DNA of 64,000 nucleotides from Theocolax elegans (Eukaryota; Arthropoda; Insecta; Hymenoptera; Cerocephalidae), in assembly GCA_026168455.1 (NCBI GenBank), contig CM047431.1, forward strand, positions 5,175,603 through 5,239,602, given 5' to 3'. The position numbers and the translations under genes are program-made. How positions within the stretch are numbered: position 1 is the first letter of the stretch; every line of letters begins with the position of its first letter. A model generated the notes under the pieces. The model had not been told where the DNA came from, searched no databases, and was given only the letters and a program-made list of their open reading frames with translations. Of the stretch, positions 11,924 through 22,976 are shown in pieces.

Positions 11924-12720
11924 AACAGGCGCATTTTAGTACGCAGGAATAACCAAAATACTGAATGTCTATTATTAGTTGGAGAGTGGGGACTTCGTGG
12001 TGCGTGCGCTCCGTCGATCGCCTGCGTACACGCACCACGAAGTCATTTTTACCGCTCGATTCAACCCGTTTGATTATTATAAAAAAATCTTTCGGTATTC
12101 AATGTCGTCTTATTTTCTGATTACGTTAAATATTAAAGTAAATTAATTAACAGGCGCATTTTAGTACGCAGGAATAAGCAAAATACTGAATGTCTATTAT
12201 TAGTTGGAGAGTGGGGACTTCGTGGTGAGTGCGCTCCGTCGTCGCCTGCGTACACGCACCACGAAGTCATTTTTACCGCTCGATTCAACCCGTTTGATTA
12301 TTATAAAAAAATCTTTCGGTATTCAATGTCGTCTTATTTTCTGATTACGTTAAATATTAAAGTAAATTAATTAACAGGCGCATTTTAGTACGCAGGAATA
12401 AGCAAAATACTGAATGTCTATTATTAGTTGGAGAGTGGGGACTTCGTGGTGAGTGCGCTCCGTCGATCGCCTGCGTACACGCACCACGAAGTCATTTTTA
12501 CCGCTCGATTCAACCCGTTTGATTATTATAAAAAAAATCTTTCGGTATTCAATGACGTCTTATTTTCTGATTACGTTAAATATTAAAGTAAATTAAATAA
12601 CAGGCGCATTTTAGTACGCAGGAATAACCAAAATACTGAGTGTTTATTATTAGTTGGAGAGTGGGGACTTTGTGGTGCGTGCGCTTCGTCGATCGCTTGC
12701 GTACACGCACTACGAACTCG
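11924..12720. repeat. 225-bp tandem repeat, about 3.5 copies, each with a 16-bp hairpin
   Basis: Units begin at 11924, 12149, 12373 and 12599 with AACAGGCGCATTTTAGTACG. Within each, GACTTCGTGGTGCGTG faces CACGCACCACGAAGTC across a loop of about 23 bp; in copies 2 and 3 one base of the left arm differs. A second pair, GTACGCAGG near the unit start and CCTGCGTAC in the loop, could compete for pairing. The last copy is truncated and more diverged. Confidence 0.85.
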
Positions 12721-13009
12721 CATTTGTTGCTCAATTCGCGTGTGTCACGTCAATCTAGAAAAATTAAAAATATTGCTGCTACGTTTATAAGATTTGAAAT
12801 AAACAAATTTTTCCGTTATAAACTAACAATATATATAATGATAAAACGTTTCTGAACGAAGTCCACGAGTGTCTCATCTTGGTCGTAATCCGACCCGTCT
12901 AGTCCGTGCGCGCATGCGCATTGCGTTGGAATCGACATGTTGCGCGCGTACGACGTACGTCCGTGCGGTCATCTATCGATATACGCGTACATTCGCGCTT
13001 CTTGCCGAT

Positions 13010-13550
13010 CTGTCAACGGGTTCTACATTGTATTGCTGATGACATAGTGCTTTTTATTCAACACCGGCTCGCTATATGATTAAAGTGAAGTTGTGGATTT
13101 TGTTTAGAGGTAAGTTGCTTAGCCGTGGAGGAACTTTGTTATTTATATAGTTATATAACAAATGAAAAGGTTGGTGGTCCCCTAACCTCTCAATTGATAT
13201 CAAAAGGCAATTGTATACCTTTTTATGCATCCTTTCTTTCTGTTTCCCAGTATACCATTATTTAGGAGTCATTTGTTCCTCAGACTTGGACGTGGTGCGA
13301 CGGGCAGATTCTTCATTGTATTGCTTTTTCTTCAATACCGGCTCGCTATAGGATTAACGTGTAGTTCCGGGTTTAATTTACAGGTAAGTTACTTATCCGT
13401 AAGAGCACTTCATTATTTATATAGTTATATTACAGAGGAGAAGGTTGGTGTTCCCCTAACCTCTCAATTGATATCAACAGGCCATTGTATACCTTTTTAT
13501 GCGTCCTTTCTTCCTGTTTCCCATTATACCATTATTTAGTAGTTTGCTTT
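13010..13550. repeat. Tandem duplication of about 274 bp
   Basis: Two copies share the blocks ACCGGCTCGCTATA, AGGTAAGTT (13108 and 13382), CCCCTAACCTCTCAATTGAT and ACCTTTTTATGC. They are perhaps 80-85 percent alike by eye. They lie inside the TTAA-flanked element and carry no supported gene. Confidence 0.75.
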
Positions 13551-13851
13551 GTCTGATTTTTTAATATATTCACAGAAAATCCTGCACTGGGCGTCTACAA
13601 TTATCGGAGCCTATCTGAGTACGTGTTGCTGTTCCGTCAACAATCATCGGAGCCAATCTGAGTATGTGCTGTTGTTCCTAAGACTTGCACGCGGTGCAGC
13701 TCCTAGAAGATATACTACCCTTCAGCTACTGAGTAAGCTAATGATGGTGCTCATCCTGGTTCCTTGGGCTCGTTTCTAGTCAAAAGTCTAATCATATGTG
13801 CTTTTTTCCATACTAGGAACGCTTGAATGCTGGATTCTGGAACTGGTCTAA

Positions 13852-15175
13852 TTATTATATTTAATTTTAGTTATTAAAAAATTGAACAATTCATTAAACC
13901 TGTTGTCACTCCATAGTGAGTAAAAGTGTAAATTATTTGTAACTATGCAAGTGCAGAACTGTAAGCCTAATTGCCCACTCTATAATGAGTAATCAGTCCT
14001 GAATTTATGGGATTAAGGCATTAAAAATATTTCAGTACGTAACTGAATTTATAAAAAAGTTTTATGATTATAAAAAAAATGATGAAAAGAAAAGTGTTTT
14101 AAATGATGTAATTATAAATAGCAGTACACAATTATTATTTATAAATATCTTACACGCTATTAAAAAACATTTATTGTATTAAGTTATTCTATAATTTGAG
14201 TTATAGAATAGGATTTTTCACGCAAGCCCAATGATGGCTAATAACTGTTCGTAGTTATTATATTTAATTTTAGTTATTAAAAAATTGAACAATTTATTAA
14301 AATTTTTGTCACTCCATAGTGAGTAAAAGTATCAATTGCTTGTTATTGTGCAAGTGCAGAACTGTAAGCCTAATTGCCCACTCTATAATGAGTAATCAAT
14401 CCTGAATTTATCGGATTAAGGCATTAAAAATATTTCAGTACGTAACTGAATTTATATAAAAGTTTTATGATTATAAAAAAAATGATGAAAAGGAAAATGT
14501 TTCAAATGATTTAATTATAAATAGCAGTACACAATTATTATTTATAAATATCTTACACGTTATAAAAAAACATTTATTGGATTAAGATATTCTATAAATT
14601 GAGTTGTAGAATAGGATTTTTCACGCAAGCCCAATGATGGCTAATAACTGTTCATAGTTATTATATTTAATTTAAGTTATTAAAAAATTGAACAGTTTAT
14701 TAAAATTGTTGTCGCTCCATAATGAGTAAGCCTAATTGCCCACTCTATAATGAGTAATCAATCCTAAATTTATGGGATTAAGGCATTAAAATATGTCAGT
14801 ACGTAACTGAATTTATAAAAAAGGTTTATGATTATAAAAAAAATGATGAAAAGAAAAATGTTTTAAATGATTTAATTATAAATAGCAGTATACAATTATT
14901 ATTTATAAATATCTTACACGCTATTAATAAACATTTATTGGATTAAGATATTCTATAATTTGAGTTATAGAATAGGATTTTTCACGCAAGCCCAATGATT
15001 GCTAATAACTGTTCGTAATTATTATATTTAATTTTAGTTATTAAAAAATTGAACAATTCATTAAAATTGTTGTCACTCCATAGTGAGTAAAAGTATCAAT
15101 TGCTTGTAACTATGCAAGTACAGAACTGTAAGTCTGATTGCCCACTCTATAGTGAGTAATCAATCCTGAATTTAT
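13852..15175. repeat. About 400-bp tandem repeat, three and a half copies
   Basis: Units start at 13852, 14255, 14658 and 15019 with TTATTATATTTAATTT. The first two periods are 403 bp and the third 361 bp because of a deletion. Each unit holds CAGTACGTAACTG, a small palindrome, and CACGCAAGCCCAATGAT. A diverged single unit occurs in reverse orientation at about 61845-62085. Confidence 0.85.
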
Positions 15176-15303
15176 CATACACGCTAAAAAGACATTCTCA
15201 AAGTTAGAGAAAAAAAAAATTTTTTTGGCTCTTGATCAATAAAGAATAAATTTCAAGCTTAGGTTATGTTATCTCCACAAAATCAAATCACAGTGTTAGT
15301 ATA

Positions 15304-15352
15304 ACTACGCCATCTACCGACATCATTTGAATCGTACGCTAGATGGCGTAGT
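15304..15352. repeat. 13-bp perfect inverted repeat near the right end of the TTAA element
   Basis: ACTACGCCATCTA (15304-15316) faces TAGATGGCGTAGT (15340-15352). The hairpin is kept, with changes, in the second copy near 61618-61667. Confidence 0.8.
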
Positions 15353-15546
15353 ATACTGATAATGCAACCTACTATATCGACGGCAGGTCGATAATTCAGT
15401 CATAAAATTGACTTTGGAACCCCCTTAAACAATTGTTGGACGGGATTTCAACGGTTGTTAAACTGAACTCTGCAAAAGTTAATAATTAATTTCTGAAAAT
15501 ATAACTATTAGTTTGATTAAAGCTAAAAGAAACTTTTATTACTCAC

Positions 15547-17705
15547 CTGATTGATTGATTTCAGTTTGAATATCAGCTGTAGTATTCGGTACAATTGACA
15601 AAGTATCTAATTCTTCAATTAAGCCGGTAGTTGAATTTGTAATATTAAATTTTGATATATCAAGAATGACTGAGTCTTCACTAATCTGTAAAGTAGCCTT
15701 GTCTTCTATTTCTATATTTCTCTCAAAATCAAGTGCACTTTCTTTAAGAGAACTATCTGATGCATGTGAAAGTTCTATGATTTGATTTGCAGGCTGGATT
15801 AGTTCGTTTGCATTAAAGACCGGTAAAGCAACTTCTACTACGTCATAATTATTTTGACTTTGATTACATAAATGTTCTTCGAAACAATCACTCTGCTTAT
15901 TCGTTAGTTGAGGTACTACAATTACCCTATTTATTAATTTTTCAACACTCTTAATTTTAGGGTTAGTATTTTCTTGCAAAATACTTTCATCTAAATAGTA
16001 TTCAATGATACAAAGTAAATAAAAAATTACTTTTTATAGAAATTATTGATATAAATAAATCAAAATTGTAAATTGAACATTGAAAATAGATCAAAATTGT
16101 AAATAAATCAATTGTGTAAATAAATTAAAGTTGTAAATAAATTAATTGTGTAAATATCTTACAAAAACAATTATAAAAAAAATTAAATATACAAAAAATA
16201 TTAAGTGTTATATGTATAGAACTTAAAATATAATTGTACCGTGGATAGTTTTTCTTATGCTAAGCCAATATGCGTACAACCCTTTCTGCTCGATGCAGCC
16301 ATCCCATACTTGATTCTCTTCAGCACTCCTAAATGTTGTAGCAATTCTGAATCCAACGATTTTTCAAATGCATCCAAAAACTGATTTTTATCTTCATTTA
16401 ATGTTGTAGAAGTTTGTTGATGATTAATTATTGAGGCTTGATTTTCTTGCTCTTTATTTTGCACATCATTTTTTTTTCTTTTATTTAGAACATTGTACTC
16501 AACAGCATTTGGATTGAATGGCACTAACCCACAGGCTTTAAAGCCATTAATTACAATTTCATGTTCATTTTGCAATACATTTAAAGCTAGTTGCAACGCT
16601 GCAGGGAACTGCTCCTTTGTTAATCTCATAATATTGTTCTGTGCTTTCCATTGTGTAACTATTTTCTTCCAGGTTTCTTTGAATGGGTGGAACAGAGCAA
16701 CATCTAAAGGTTGAATTATGTGAGTTGCGTGAGGGTATAACGATATCAGTTCAATATTCCTTTGTTTACAAAACTGAATTAAAGGTAGCGTAAAGTGCGA
16801 CGAATGTCCATCCATATAAACAACAATTGGAAAACTTATATTTTTTTGCACCAACCACTTATAAAAAACATTTGTAAAATATTCGTAGAAAATTTCTGTT
16901 GTCATCCAACCACTTTCAGATATTCCTATTCCCCAATCACTAGGAAAATTTTCTAATACTTTCTTTGGTATGTGCTCTTTAAATTTATATATCACCATAG
17001 GAGGACCACGGACTCCACTTGCACTATACATAAATAATGCAGTCACACTTTCTTTTTCATTCGCATCGACAACCTTATAAACTAACTTTGCTCCTTTCTG
17101 AACAAACACATTTTCAGGTTTTGGACAAAGCTGGATGTTTGTTTCATCACAATTAAAGATTCTACAAGGTTCAATGTTTAATAAATCTTTGCTTTATAAA
17201 TAAACTTCTATATCATTAAACCAGCTACGTAAATCCTCTTCCGTAACAGCAGCTCTCACAAGTGTTAAATTTTGTGCTGTCCGAATACTTAAATTGGGAT
17301 TTCGTTTACAAAATCCTTTATACCAATGCCTTCCTGGTCTATCGTTGGTGAATGTTGTTTTCTTGTCTAAACTTTTGATATACAGAGCAACACTGTCTAA
17401 CAACTCAGTTTTCGTAACAGGAGAAACTGTCTGGGCTCTATACAAAATCCATTTTACTATTTCTTTCTCTTCTTCTTTAGACAGAACTGTTGGTGGTCCA
17501 AATTTGCAATCTAATAATCGTGGATCTTTCCTTTTTCTGAATAAAGTAGTAGCAGGCACCCCAAATGTATCAGCAGCTTTTCTTATTGATACCCCACTAG
17601 CAATAGTTTCTAGAGCAAGTTCAACAGCTCGTGAGGAGTAAGTTGGTTTCTTCTTTTGTCGAATGCTCTTTTTTGTGCGAATTAAATTAGTTTTATTAAT
17701 CCGCC
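15547..17705 (-). pseudogene. Pogo/Tigger-like transposase, main exons
   Basis: Reading the minus strand, an N-terminal psq-type helix-turn-helix (KKKPTYSSRAVELALETIA, then SIRKAADTFGVPATTLFRKR) is followed by a CENP-B-type DNA-binding domain (about 17500-17250, with HWYKGFCKRNPNLS) and a DDE catalytic domain. Its three acidic positions are visible: NCDETNIQ (about 17145), VYMDGHSSHFT (about 16805) and HIIQPLDVALF (about 16700). A TAA at 17194-17196 interrupts the frame just before the first catalytic aspartate; otherwise the domain is open from 17193 to 16255. A further acidic C-terminal exon (15979-15547) ends at a good donor (CAG/GTGAGT). No clear start codon remains upstream of 17700. It acts in the nucleus on TA targets; this copy is inactive because of the stop and the frameshift in its last exon. 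Confidence 0.82.
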
Positions 17706-18283
17706 TTCTTTTGACTTAATATTTTACTTACATTTGTGAACGATGTTAATAACGTGCAGTATACATCGTTTGTACAAGAGTTACGAAATTGCACGAAAGA
17801 AATAATTTATTATCGATATAAGTAACTTAAATAATTTGCTGGATCGACACGTGCTTTGACAGTGTTCCACTAACCGGACGGAGAAGTAATTGTAGCTGAC
17901 GCAATTCGGAACATGGGCACTTCTTTGTTCCACTGTATGGCAAAATGAGAAATTTGTTCACGCTTAATGGAACATCCTTTTTTTCAACTTAAACTATATT
18001 AAAACTAAAAAATAAAGGTTGTATCAGTATTAACAAAACTTAAATTAAAAGAAATTAGGATTATAATTTTGCATATTACTTATATACGACGAGAAAATTG
18101 AAAAATGTAAACGCCTTCCCACTCAAGACTATAACGTCAGTATACGCTAGATTTTAGGTCGTTAAGACATGCCTTTATAAAATATTTTTTTTAATGTTTA
18201 AAATCGTTATATTTTGCATTTATCAATAGAAATTTGAAAATGAATGGTTGTATAATTTAACTACATTTTTTTTACTGTTTATT
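17706..18283. other. 5' non-coding part of the pogo-like element
   Basis: AT-rich with GTTCCAC and AATTCGGAACA motifs at 17850-17965 that resemble motifs near 10640-10715 at the other end, so they may be subterminal transposase-binding sites. It continues beyond the LINE insertion as 22906-22974. Confidence 0.5.
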
Positions 18284-18295
18284 TTCACTTATATT
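18284..18295. repeat. Left target-site duplication of the Loa-like LINE
   Basis: TTCACTTATATT, identical to 22894-22905. Confidence 0.9.
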
Positions 18296-18319
18296 TAAAG
18301 CGCGGAGAGACCTCCCTCA

Positions 18320-19057
18320 ATGCTTCTTATGGGGAAAAGAGGGAAGGACACGCCGCCAGAGGACCCGCGGACACAAAAACGGCATAAAAACAAGCCGGCA
18401 CAGGTAAGTAACACTCAGAGTGCTGAAAAGCCGAAATGTAGTGTGGGACCTACAACAGCACAGAGAACGAACCCTCTGTCGAGGGTCGTGACATCAGCAG
18501 AATATCCTGAGGTGCTTCTTACTACAGGACAGTTTGAAGACTTCAGGAATGCTCTGGAGGAGGAGACAGATGTCCTTCCTCCTGAGCAGCTGCCAAAGTT
18601 TGTTGCGTCCTTCTGCAGGGGGGGAGTGTTTGTGATAATAGCAGAGGATCAACGGTCCGCGGATTGGCTGAGTGGGATCGTGCCCGGACTAAAATCTTGG
18701 CGGGGTCCTGCTCTGACAGTCAGCGGAACGGAGGTGCTGCAGAGGCTGGTAAAGGTCAGCGCGTGGATACCGGGAGCACCGAAACCCACGGAGCTGGTTG
18801 TTCAGGGGCTGATGCGGTACAATCCGACGCTAAATACCGCAACATGGCGGGTCGTAAAATGCGACAAGGGGGCTACCGACGGTGCTATAGCGAAGGACAA
18901 CTTTCTTCTGGTGCAGATGCCGGAGTCCCAAGCTAGAGCCCTTCAGGCTCTAGATTGCAGACCCTTCTACTCACTGGAGCGTGTCACTTTCAAAGTACAC
19001 GCGCCGGCGGTAGTGGAGTCTGATAAAGAGGCAGCAGTGCCGGGAAGATCGAAATAA
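18320..19057 (+). CDS. Loa-like LINE ORF1 protein (DUF4780-like)
   Basis: An open frame of 245 codons. The N-terminal 40 residues are basic and polar. The rest resembles the DUF4780 domain common in insect LINE ORF1s, with the blocks RLVKVSAWIPGAP, NPTLNTATWRVVKCD and FYSLERVTFKV near residues 135-230. ORF1 proteins bind the element RNA; this one lacks a visible zinc knuckle. The stop overlaps the start of ORF2 by one base (TAATG), suggesting coupled termination and reinitiation. The start at 18320 is the first ATG in the element, 24 bases from its 5' end. The frame is undamaged. Confidence 0.75.
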   Translation: MLLMGKRGKDTPPEDPRTQKRHKNKPAQVSNTQSAEKPKCSVGPTTAQRTNPLSRVVTSAEYPEVLLTTGQFEDFRNALEEETDVLPPEQLPKFVASFCRGGVFVIIAEDQRSADWLSGIVPGLKSWRGPALTVSGTEVLQRLVKVSAWIPGAPKPTELVVQGLMRYNPTLNTATWRVVKCDKGATDGAIAKDNFLLVQMPESQARALQALDCRPFYSLERVTFKVHAPAVVESDKEAAVPGRSK

Positions 19058-22000
19058 TGACCTTCAAGGCGCTGCAAATCTCACAAATTAACTTGCATCA
19101 CTGCAAAGACTCTTCTGCACTATTGCGTAAGGGTTTGGCAGAGATGCACACAGGCCTGTCACTGGTCCAAGAACCATGGACGGTGAGAGGAACAATCAAG
19201 GGTTTAAGGGGAAAGGGGCTTGTTTGTTACAGGGACATGCAAGCTGAGACGCCCAGAACGTGTATCATCACTAAGGGAGTAAATGTAACCCCGCTGATGG
19301 ATTTCTGTACAAGAGACCTGACAGCGGTGAGGACGGAATCGGAAGGCATTGGAAACATAGTCATTGCCTCAGCGTACTTTCCATATGATGGAGAGGTAAA
19401 TCCACCCACGGAAGTTAAAAGGTTAATTACCTTCTGTGAGAGTAAAAACTTACCGCTCCTAATAGGCTGTGACGCTAACTCACATCACATACTGTGGGGG
19501 AGCACAGACATCAATAGGAGAGGAGAGGAACTGGTAGAATATCTAGCCACAACCAAACTAGATATTCTAAACACTGGTACAACGCCAACATTCTGTAATA
19601 AACTTAGAGCAGAAGTATTGGACATCACGTTATGTACTAGAGAAATTACAAATAGGATCAAGAGGTGGAGGGTATCTGATGAACCGACACTATCTGATCA
19701 TGCCAAAATTGTTTTCGAGTTAGTGGGACCTGGTACAAATCCTAGAACATGGACCAGGAAACCGAAGAAGACAAATTGGATAACCTACAAGGAAGAAATA
19801 AGCAGCTCACTAGCAAATTTTCCAGAACATATAAGAAACTGGAAGGAGCTTGAAGAAGCTGCTGATAAACTAAATAAAGGAATTATCTCAGCTTTTGAGA
19901 ACAACTGTAGACCCACATTGGTGGGTAAGCGAGATAAAACCTACTGGTGGAACGAGAACCTAGAGTGTCTCAAGAAACAAGTAAGGAGAACCTATAAGCT
20001 GGCCCAAAAAAAAGGTACAGCAGACGAGTGGAATCATTACGCAAGTAAAAGAGACAGCTATCGAGCAGCAATTAGGAAGGCACAAGCAGAATCATGGGCC
20101 AACTTTTGCAGCGACATAGAAAAAGGCTCACAGGCAGCCCGGTTGGACAAGATCTTGTCAAAAAATCCGGAAGCTATATTGGGAGCACTTAAACTGCCAA
20201 ATGGGAAATACACCATGACGGACGAAGAAACGTTGTACCGCCTGATCGAATCCTTCTACCCGGATTTCTCGAAAGAAGGGGAAGGGGCGATGGAAGTTCA
20301 TGAGTCAAACGACTACGGAACGGGAAACCAGCATGCGGTGATCCAAACCGGATCATGCAGTGTGCTGGGGACCGAAATTGCCTCAGATGACAAAGTCAGG
20401 TGGGCCATCGGATCTTTTGGGCCATATAAGTTACCAGGACTGGATGGTATTTACCCCGCACTATTACAAAGGGCGGGGGAGTGCATTATCCGTCCAATGA
20501 CCAGACTTATTAGGGCAAGTCTGGAATTATGCCATATTCCAGAAAGTTGGAAGGGAACGAGAGTGACGTTCATTCCGAAAGCAGGTAAGGGGAGCTTTAC
20601 TTCTCCTAAAGACTTCCGACCTATAAGTCTTACATCGTTTATGCTGAAGACAGTGGAAAGGCTCATAGATAGACATATTAAAGATAAACCTTTAAAAGAA
20701 CGACCACTTCATAGGGATCAGTATGCGTACAGAGCAGGACACTCTACTGAGACTGCTCTGTGCAAAATAGTGAACCTGATTGAAGAACAAATTGAAAACG
20801 GAGGCTTCGCTCTAGTGGTCTTTTTAGACATAGAAGGAGCTTTCAACCATACCTCCAAAAGAGTAATCAAGGAGGCAATGAGGAGACATGGAATAGCTCA
20901 GCCAGTTACTGACTGGGTCGAACTCATGTTATCAAACAGAAAGCTGGTAATGACCAAGGGTAACACCAAGGTAACTGGCTGGGTGAACACGGGATGCCCA
21001 CAGGGGGGGGGGTTATTTCCCCATCCCTCTGGAATCTTGTAATGAACACACTATTATGCCTACTAACCAACACGGGATGTGAGGTTGTAGGATATGCAGA
21101 TGATCTAGCAATAATAGTTAGAGGACCATTTTTAGAAACACTATTTGACATCATGCAAAATGCCTTGAATAAGGTATATAAGTGGTGCCAAGGAGGTGGA
21201 CTATCGGTTAACCCGGAAAAAATGGAAGTTATGGTGTTTACACGTAAATATAAGTGGAAAACAAGCATAAAACACCTCGAATATGGAGGAAAACGGCTAG
21301 AAATAAAAGAAAAAGCTAAATATCTAGGTGTCATTCTTGACAGTAAGTTAAACTGGAAAGAGCACCTTGAGAATCAGTGTAATAAAGTTATAAGAGTACT
21401 ATGGCAAACACGTAGAGCTCTGCACTTGAACTGGGGTCTTAAACCAGAAACCATGATGTGGATTTACACAGCAATTCTGAAACCAAAACTCACGTATTCG
21501 GCAGTGATTTGGTGGAAGCGAGCAGGTTTGAAAACTGCGAACCAAATGCTGGAAAGGGTACGAGGATAGGTCCTGCGCTGCATCACCAATTCTCTAAGAA
21601 CCACGCCAGTACAAGCTATGGGGGTCATAACGAATATTGAGCCCTTTCAGCTCACTCTTAAGTCAGAAGCCATAAAAGGATACTTAAGAGTTAGAAATCT
21701 CTTAGATCGACGGGCGGACAGGGGACTCCTAAGTACGCTCCCGCGAAATCTAAGAGAGAACTTATACGAGGGAACTGATAGATGCAGCACTGAGTTCCTA
21801 TTCGATAAGAGATACAGAGTCAGTCTGCCTAGCAAAGATGACTGGAGTCAAGGACGTGTTAGGGTGCCGGAGGGCAAAGAACTCTGGTATACTGATGGGT
21901 CCAAGAATATCCAGGGAGTCGGAGCAGGGGTATACTGCAGAAAAAATGGGAAGGGTAGGATATATTCCTTAAAGGAATACAATACCATTTCCCAAGCGGA

Positions 22001-22717
22001 AACATTTGCAATCCTGCAATGTGCTAAAGCGGCACAGGAGAATTGCAAAGACGAAGAGATATACATTTACTCGGACAGCAGAACTGTGTTACAGAGTCTG
22101 AATGGTCACACCACTAAGTCCAGACTAATTTGGGAATGTCATAAGACACTAAATAGACTGGCAGAGTTGAATAAGCGGCTAACGCTAACATGGATACCAA
22201 GTCATGTAGGTATACGTGGTAACGAGATAGCCGATGACCTAGCAAAGATAAGTACAAATGGAAAACATGCGGAACCAAGCATGATGGTGAAGATGCCACA
22301 TAGCCACCTCATAGAATTATTAAAGGAATGGCTGGTGAAGGAACACCAAAGGGCTTGGGTAAAAACTGCAGGATGCAGACAAGCTAAAGCCGCACTCGGA
22401 AACGCAATAAGCGGACACTGGGAAGAAGGGCTTAGGAAACTTAGCAGAAAGACAGCTCGCAAGCTAATGGACATACTTACTGGACATGGAGATTTGCGAT
22501 ACCATAGGTATAAAATGGGACTGGAACAGATCCATTATGCCGAATGTGCAAGGAGGCAAACGAAACACCTCTACACATCTTATGTGAATGCCCCAGAATC
22601 ATGACAAGAAGATGGCGCCTCACAGGTGAATTTCTAATTGATTCAGGAGATATACCCAGTTGGGATGTCCAGAGAATACTTGCTGTTTGGCAGGGTCCAT
22701 GGGCGGTGCCCGATTGA
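19057..22717 (+). pseudogene. Loa-like LINE ORF2: endonuclease, reverse transcriptase, RNase H
   Basis: The endonuclease fills the first 220 residues (SQINLHHC, LVQEPWTV, GCDANSHH, LSDHAKIVFEL). Reverse transcriptase follows with FRPISLTSF, FLDIEGAFNH, GCPQGG and an intact YADD near 21098. RNase H lies at about 21885-22260 (WYTDGSKN, SQAETFAIL, YSDSRTV, HVGIRGNEIADDLAK). Three lesions break it: a run of ten G at 21003-21012 shifts the frame inside the PQGG motif, a TAG at 21567-21569 lies in frame, and a shift near 22525 puts the C-terminal knuckle (CRMCKEANETPLHILCEC) out of frame. All catalytic motifs are otherwise present, so the copy is young. The G run could also be an assembly error. 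Confidence 0.85.
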
Positions 22718-22893
22718 AAAAACCAAGGACCCATAAGAAGGCTCACCCAGGTGTGGCAATATTGCTATACACTTCGGGGGGCTAAAGATGGGAAATGGAA
22801 AACAGGGCGCAAAGGGAATACCCAAGTGCCTGGCATAACCTAGTCAAATAGGAGGGTGCCAACTGAGTAACTTAATAATAATAATAATAATAA

Positions 22894-22905
22894 TTCACTT
22901 ATATT
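22894..22905. repeat. Right target-site duplication of the Loa-like LINE
   Basis: TTCACTTATATT, directly after the TAA-repeat tail. Confidence 0.9.
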
Positions 22906-22961
22906 ATTATTAATTGTAAATAATTAAAAACCTGTTCCGGCAAGGGGCATGTTTCACAATA

Positions 22962-22974
22962 GGTACCTTTACCT
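22962..22974. repeat. Right terminal inverted repeat of the pogo-like element
   Basis: GGTACCTTTACCT, the reverse complement of AGGTAAAGGTACC, directly precedes TA at 22975-22976. Confidence 0.8.
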
Positions 22975-22976
22975 TA

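Larger units (their letters stand above)
11330..15424. mobile_element. TTAA-flanked DNA element with internal tandem arrays
   Basis: The left end reads GGGGATTCC then AAAGTCAATTTT; the reverse complement of the right end reads GGGGGTTCC then AAAGTCAATTTT. TTAA flanks both ends (11326-11329 and 15425-15428). The element lies inside the intron between 15546 and 11202 of the pogo transposase; without it that intron would be about 0.25 kb. It has no protein-coding potential that I can support and is largely built of three repeat arrays. A partial second copy lies at 61546-62085. The TTAA target suggests a piggyBac- or Kolobok-type mover, but the terminal bases do not settle which. Confidence 0.78.
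18296..22893 (+). mobile_element. Loa/I-group LINE with RNase H, nearly full length
   Basis: A 4.6-kb non-LTR retrotransposon with ORF1, ORF2 (endonuclease, reverse transcriptase, RNase H, zinc knuckle) and a 3' end of TAA repeats. It is flanked by perfect 12-bp copies of TTCACTTATATT. The RNase H domain and TAA-repeat tail fit the I/Loa group. The DUF4780-like ORF1 points to Loa, though I cannot separate the clades without a tree. Confidence 0.88.
10446..22974 (-). mobile_element. Pogo/Tigger-like DNA transposon, composite of nested insertions
   Basis: The left end reads AGGTAAAAGTACC and the reverse complement of the right end reads AGGTAAAGGTACC (12 of 13 match), with weaker similarity beyond (GAACA against GAAACA). 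The element is flanked by TA on both sides (10444-10445, 22975-22976), as expected for the Tc1/mariner-pogo superfamily. The flanking CACTA-like transposase frame is restored exactly when the element and one TA are removed. It encodes a minus-strand pogo transposase (17700-10887). Two later insertions enlarge it to 12.5 kb: a TTAA-flanked element (11330-15424) and a Loa-like LINE (18296-22893). Without them it would be about 3.8 kb. GTTCC motifs recur near both ends (10450-10710 and 17860-17965). Confidence 0.82.

Noticed and set aside
10442..22972. The CACTA-like transposase halves as exons of one gene with a 12.5-kb intron (CATAAG/GTAAAG and TTACCTTAG).
   Set aside because: That splice gives a stop at once, whereas removing a TA-flanked element with matching inverted repeats restores the frame exactly.
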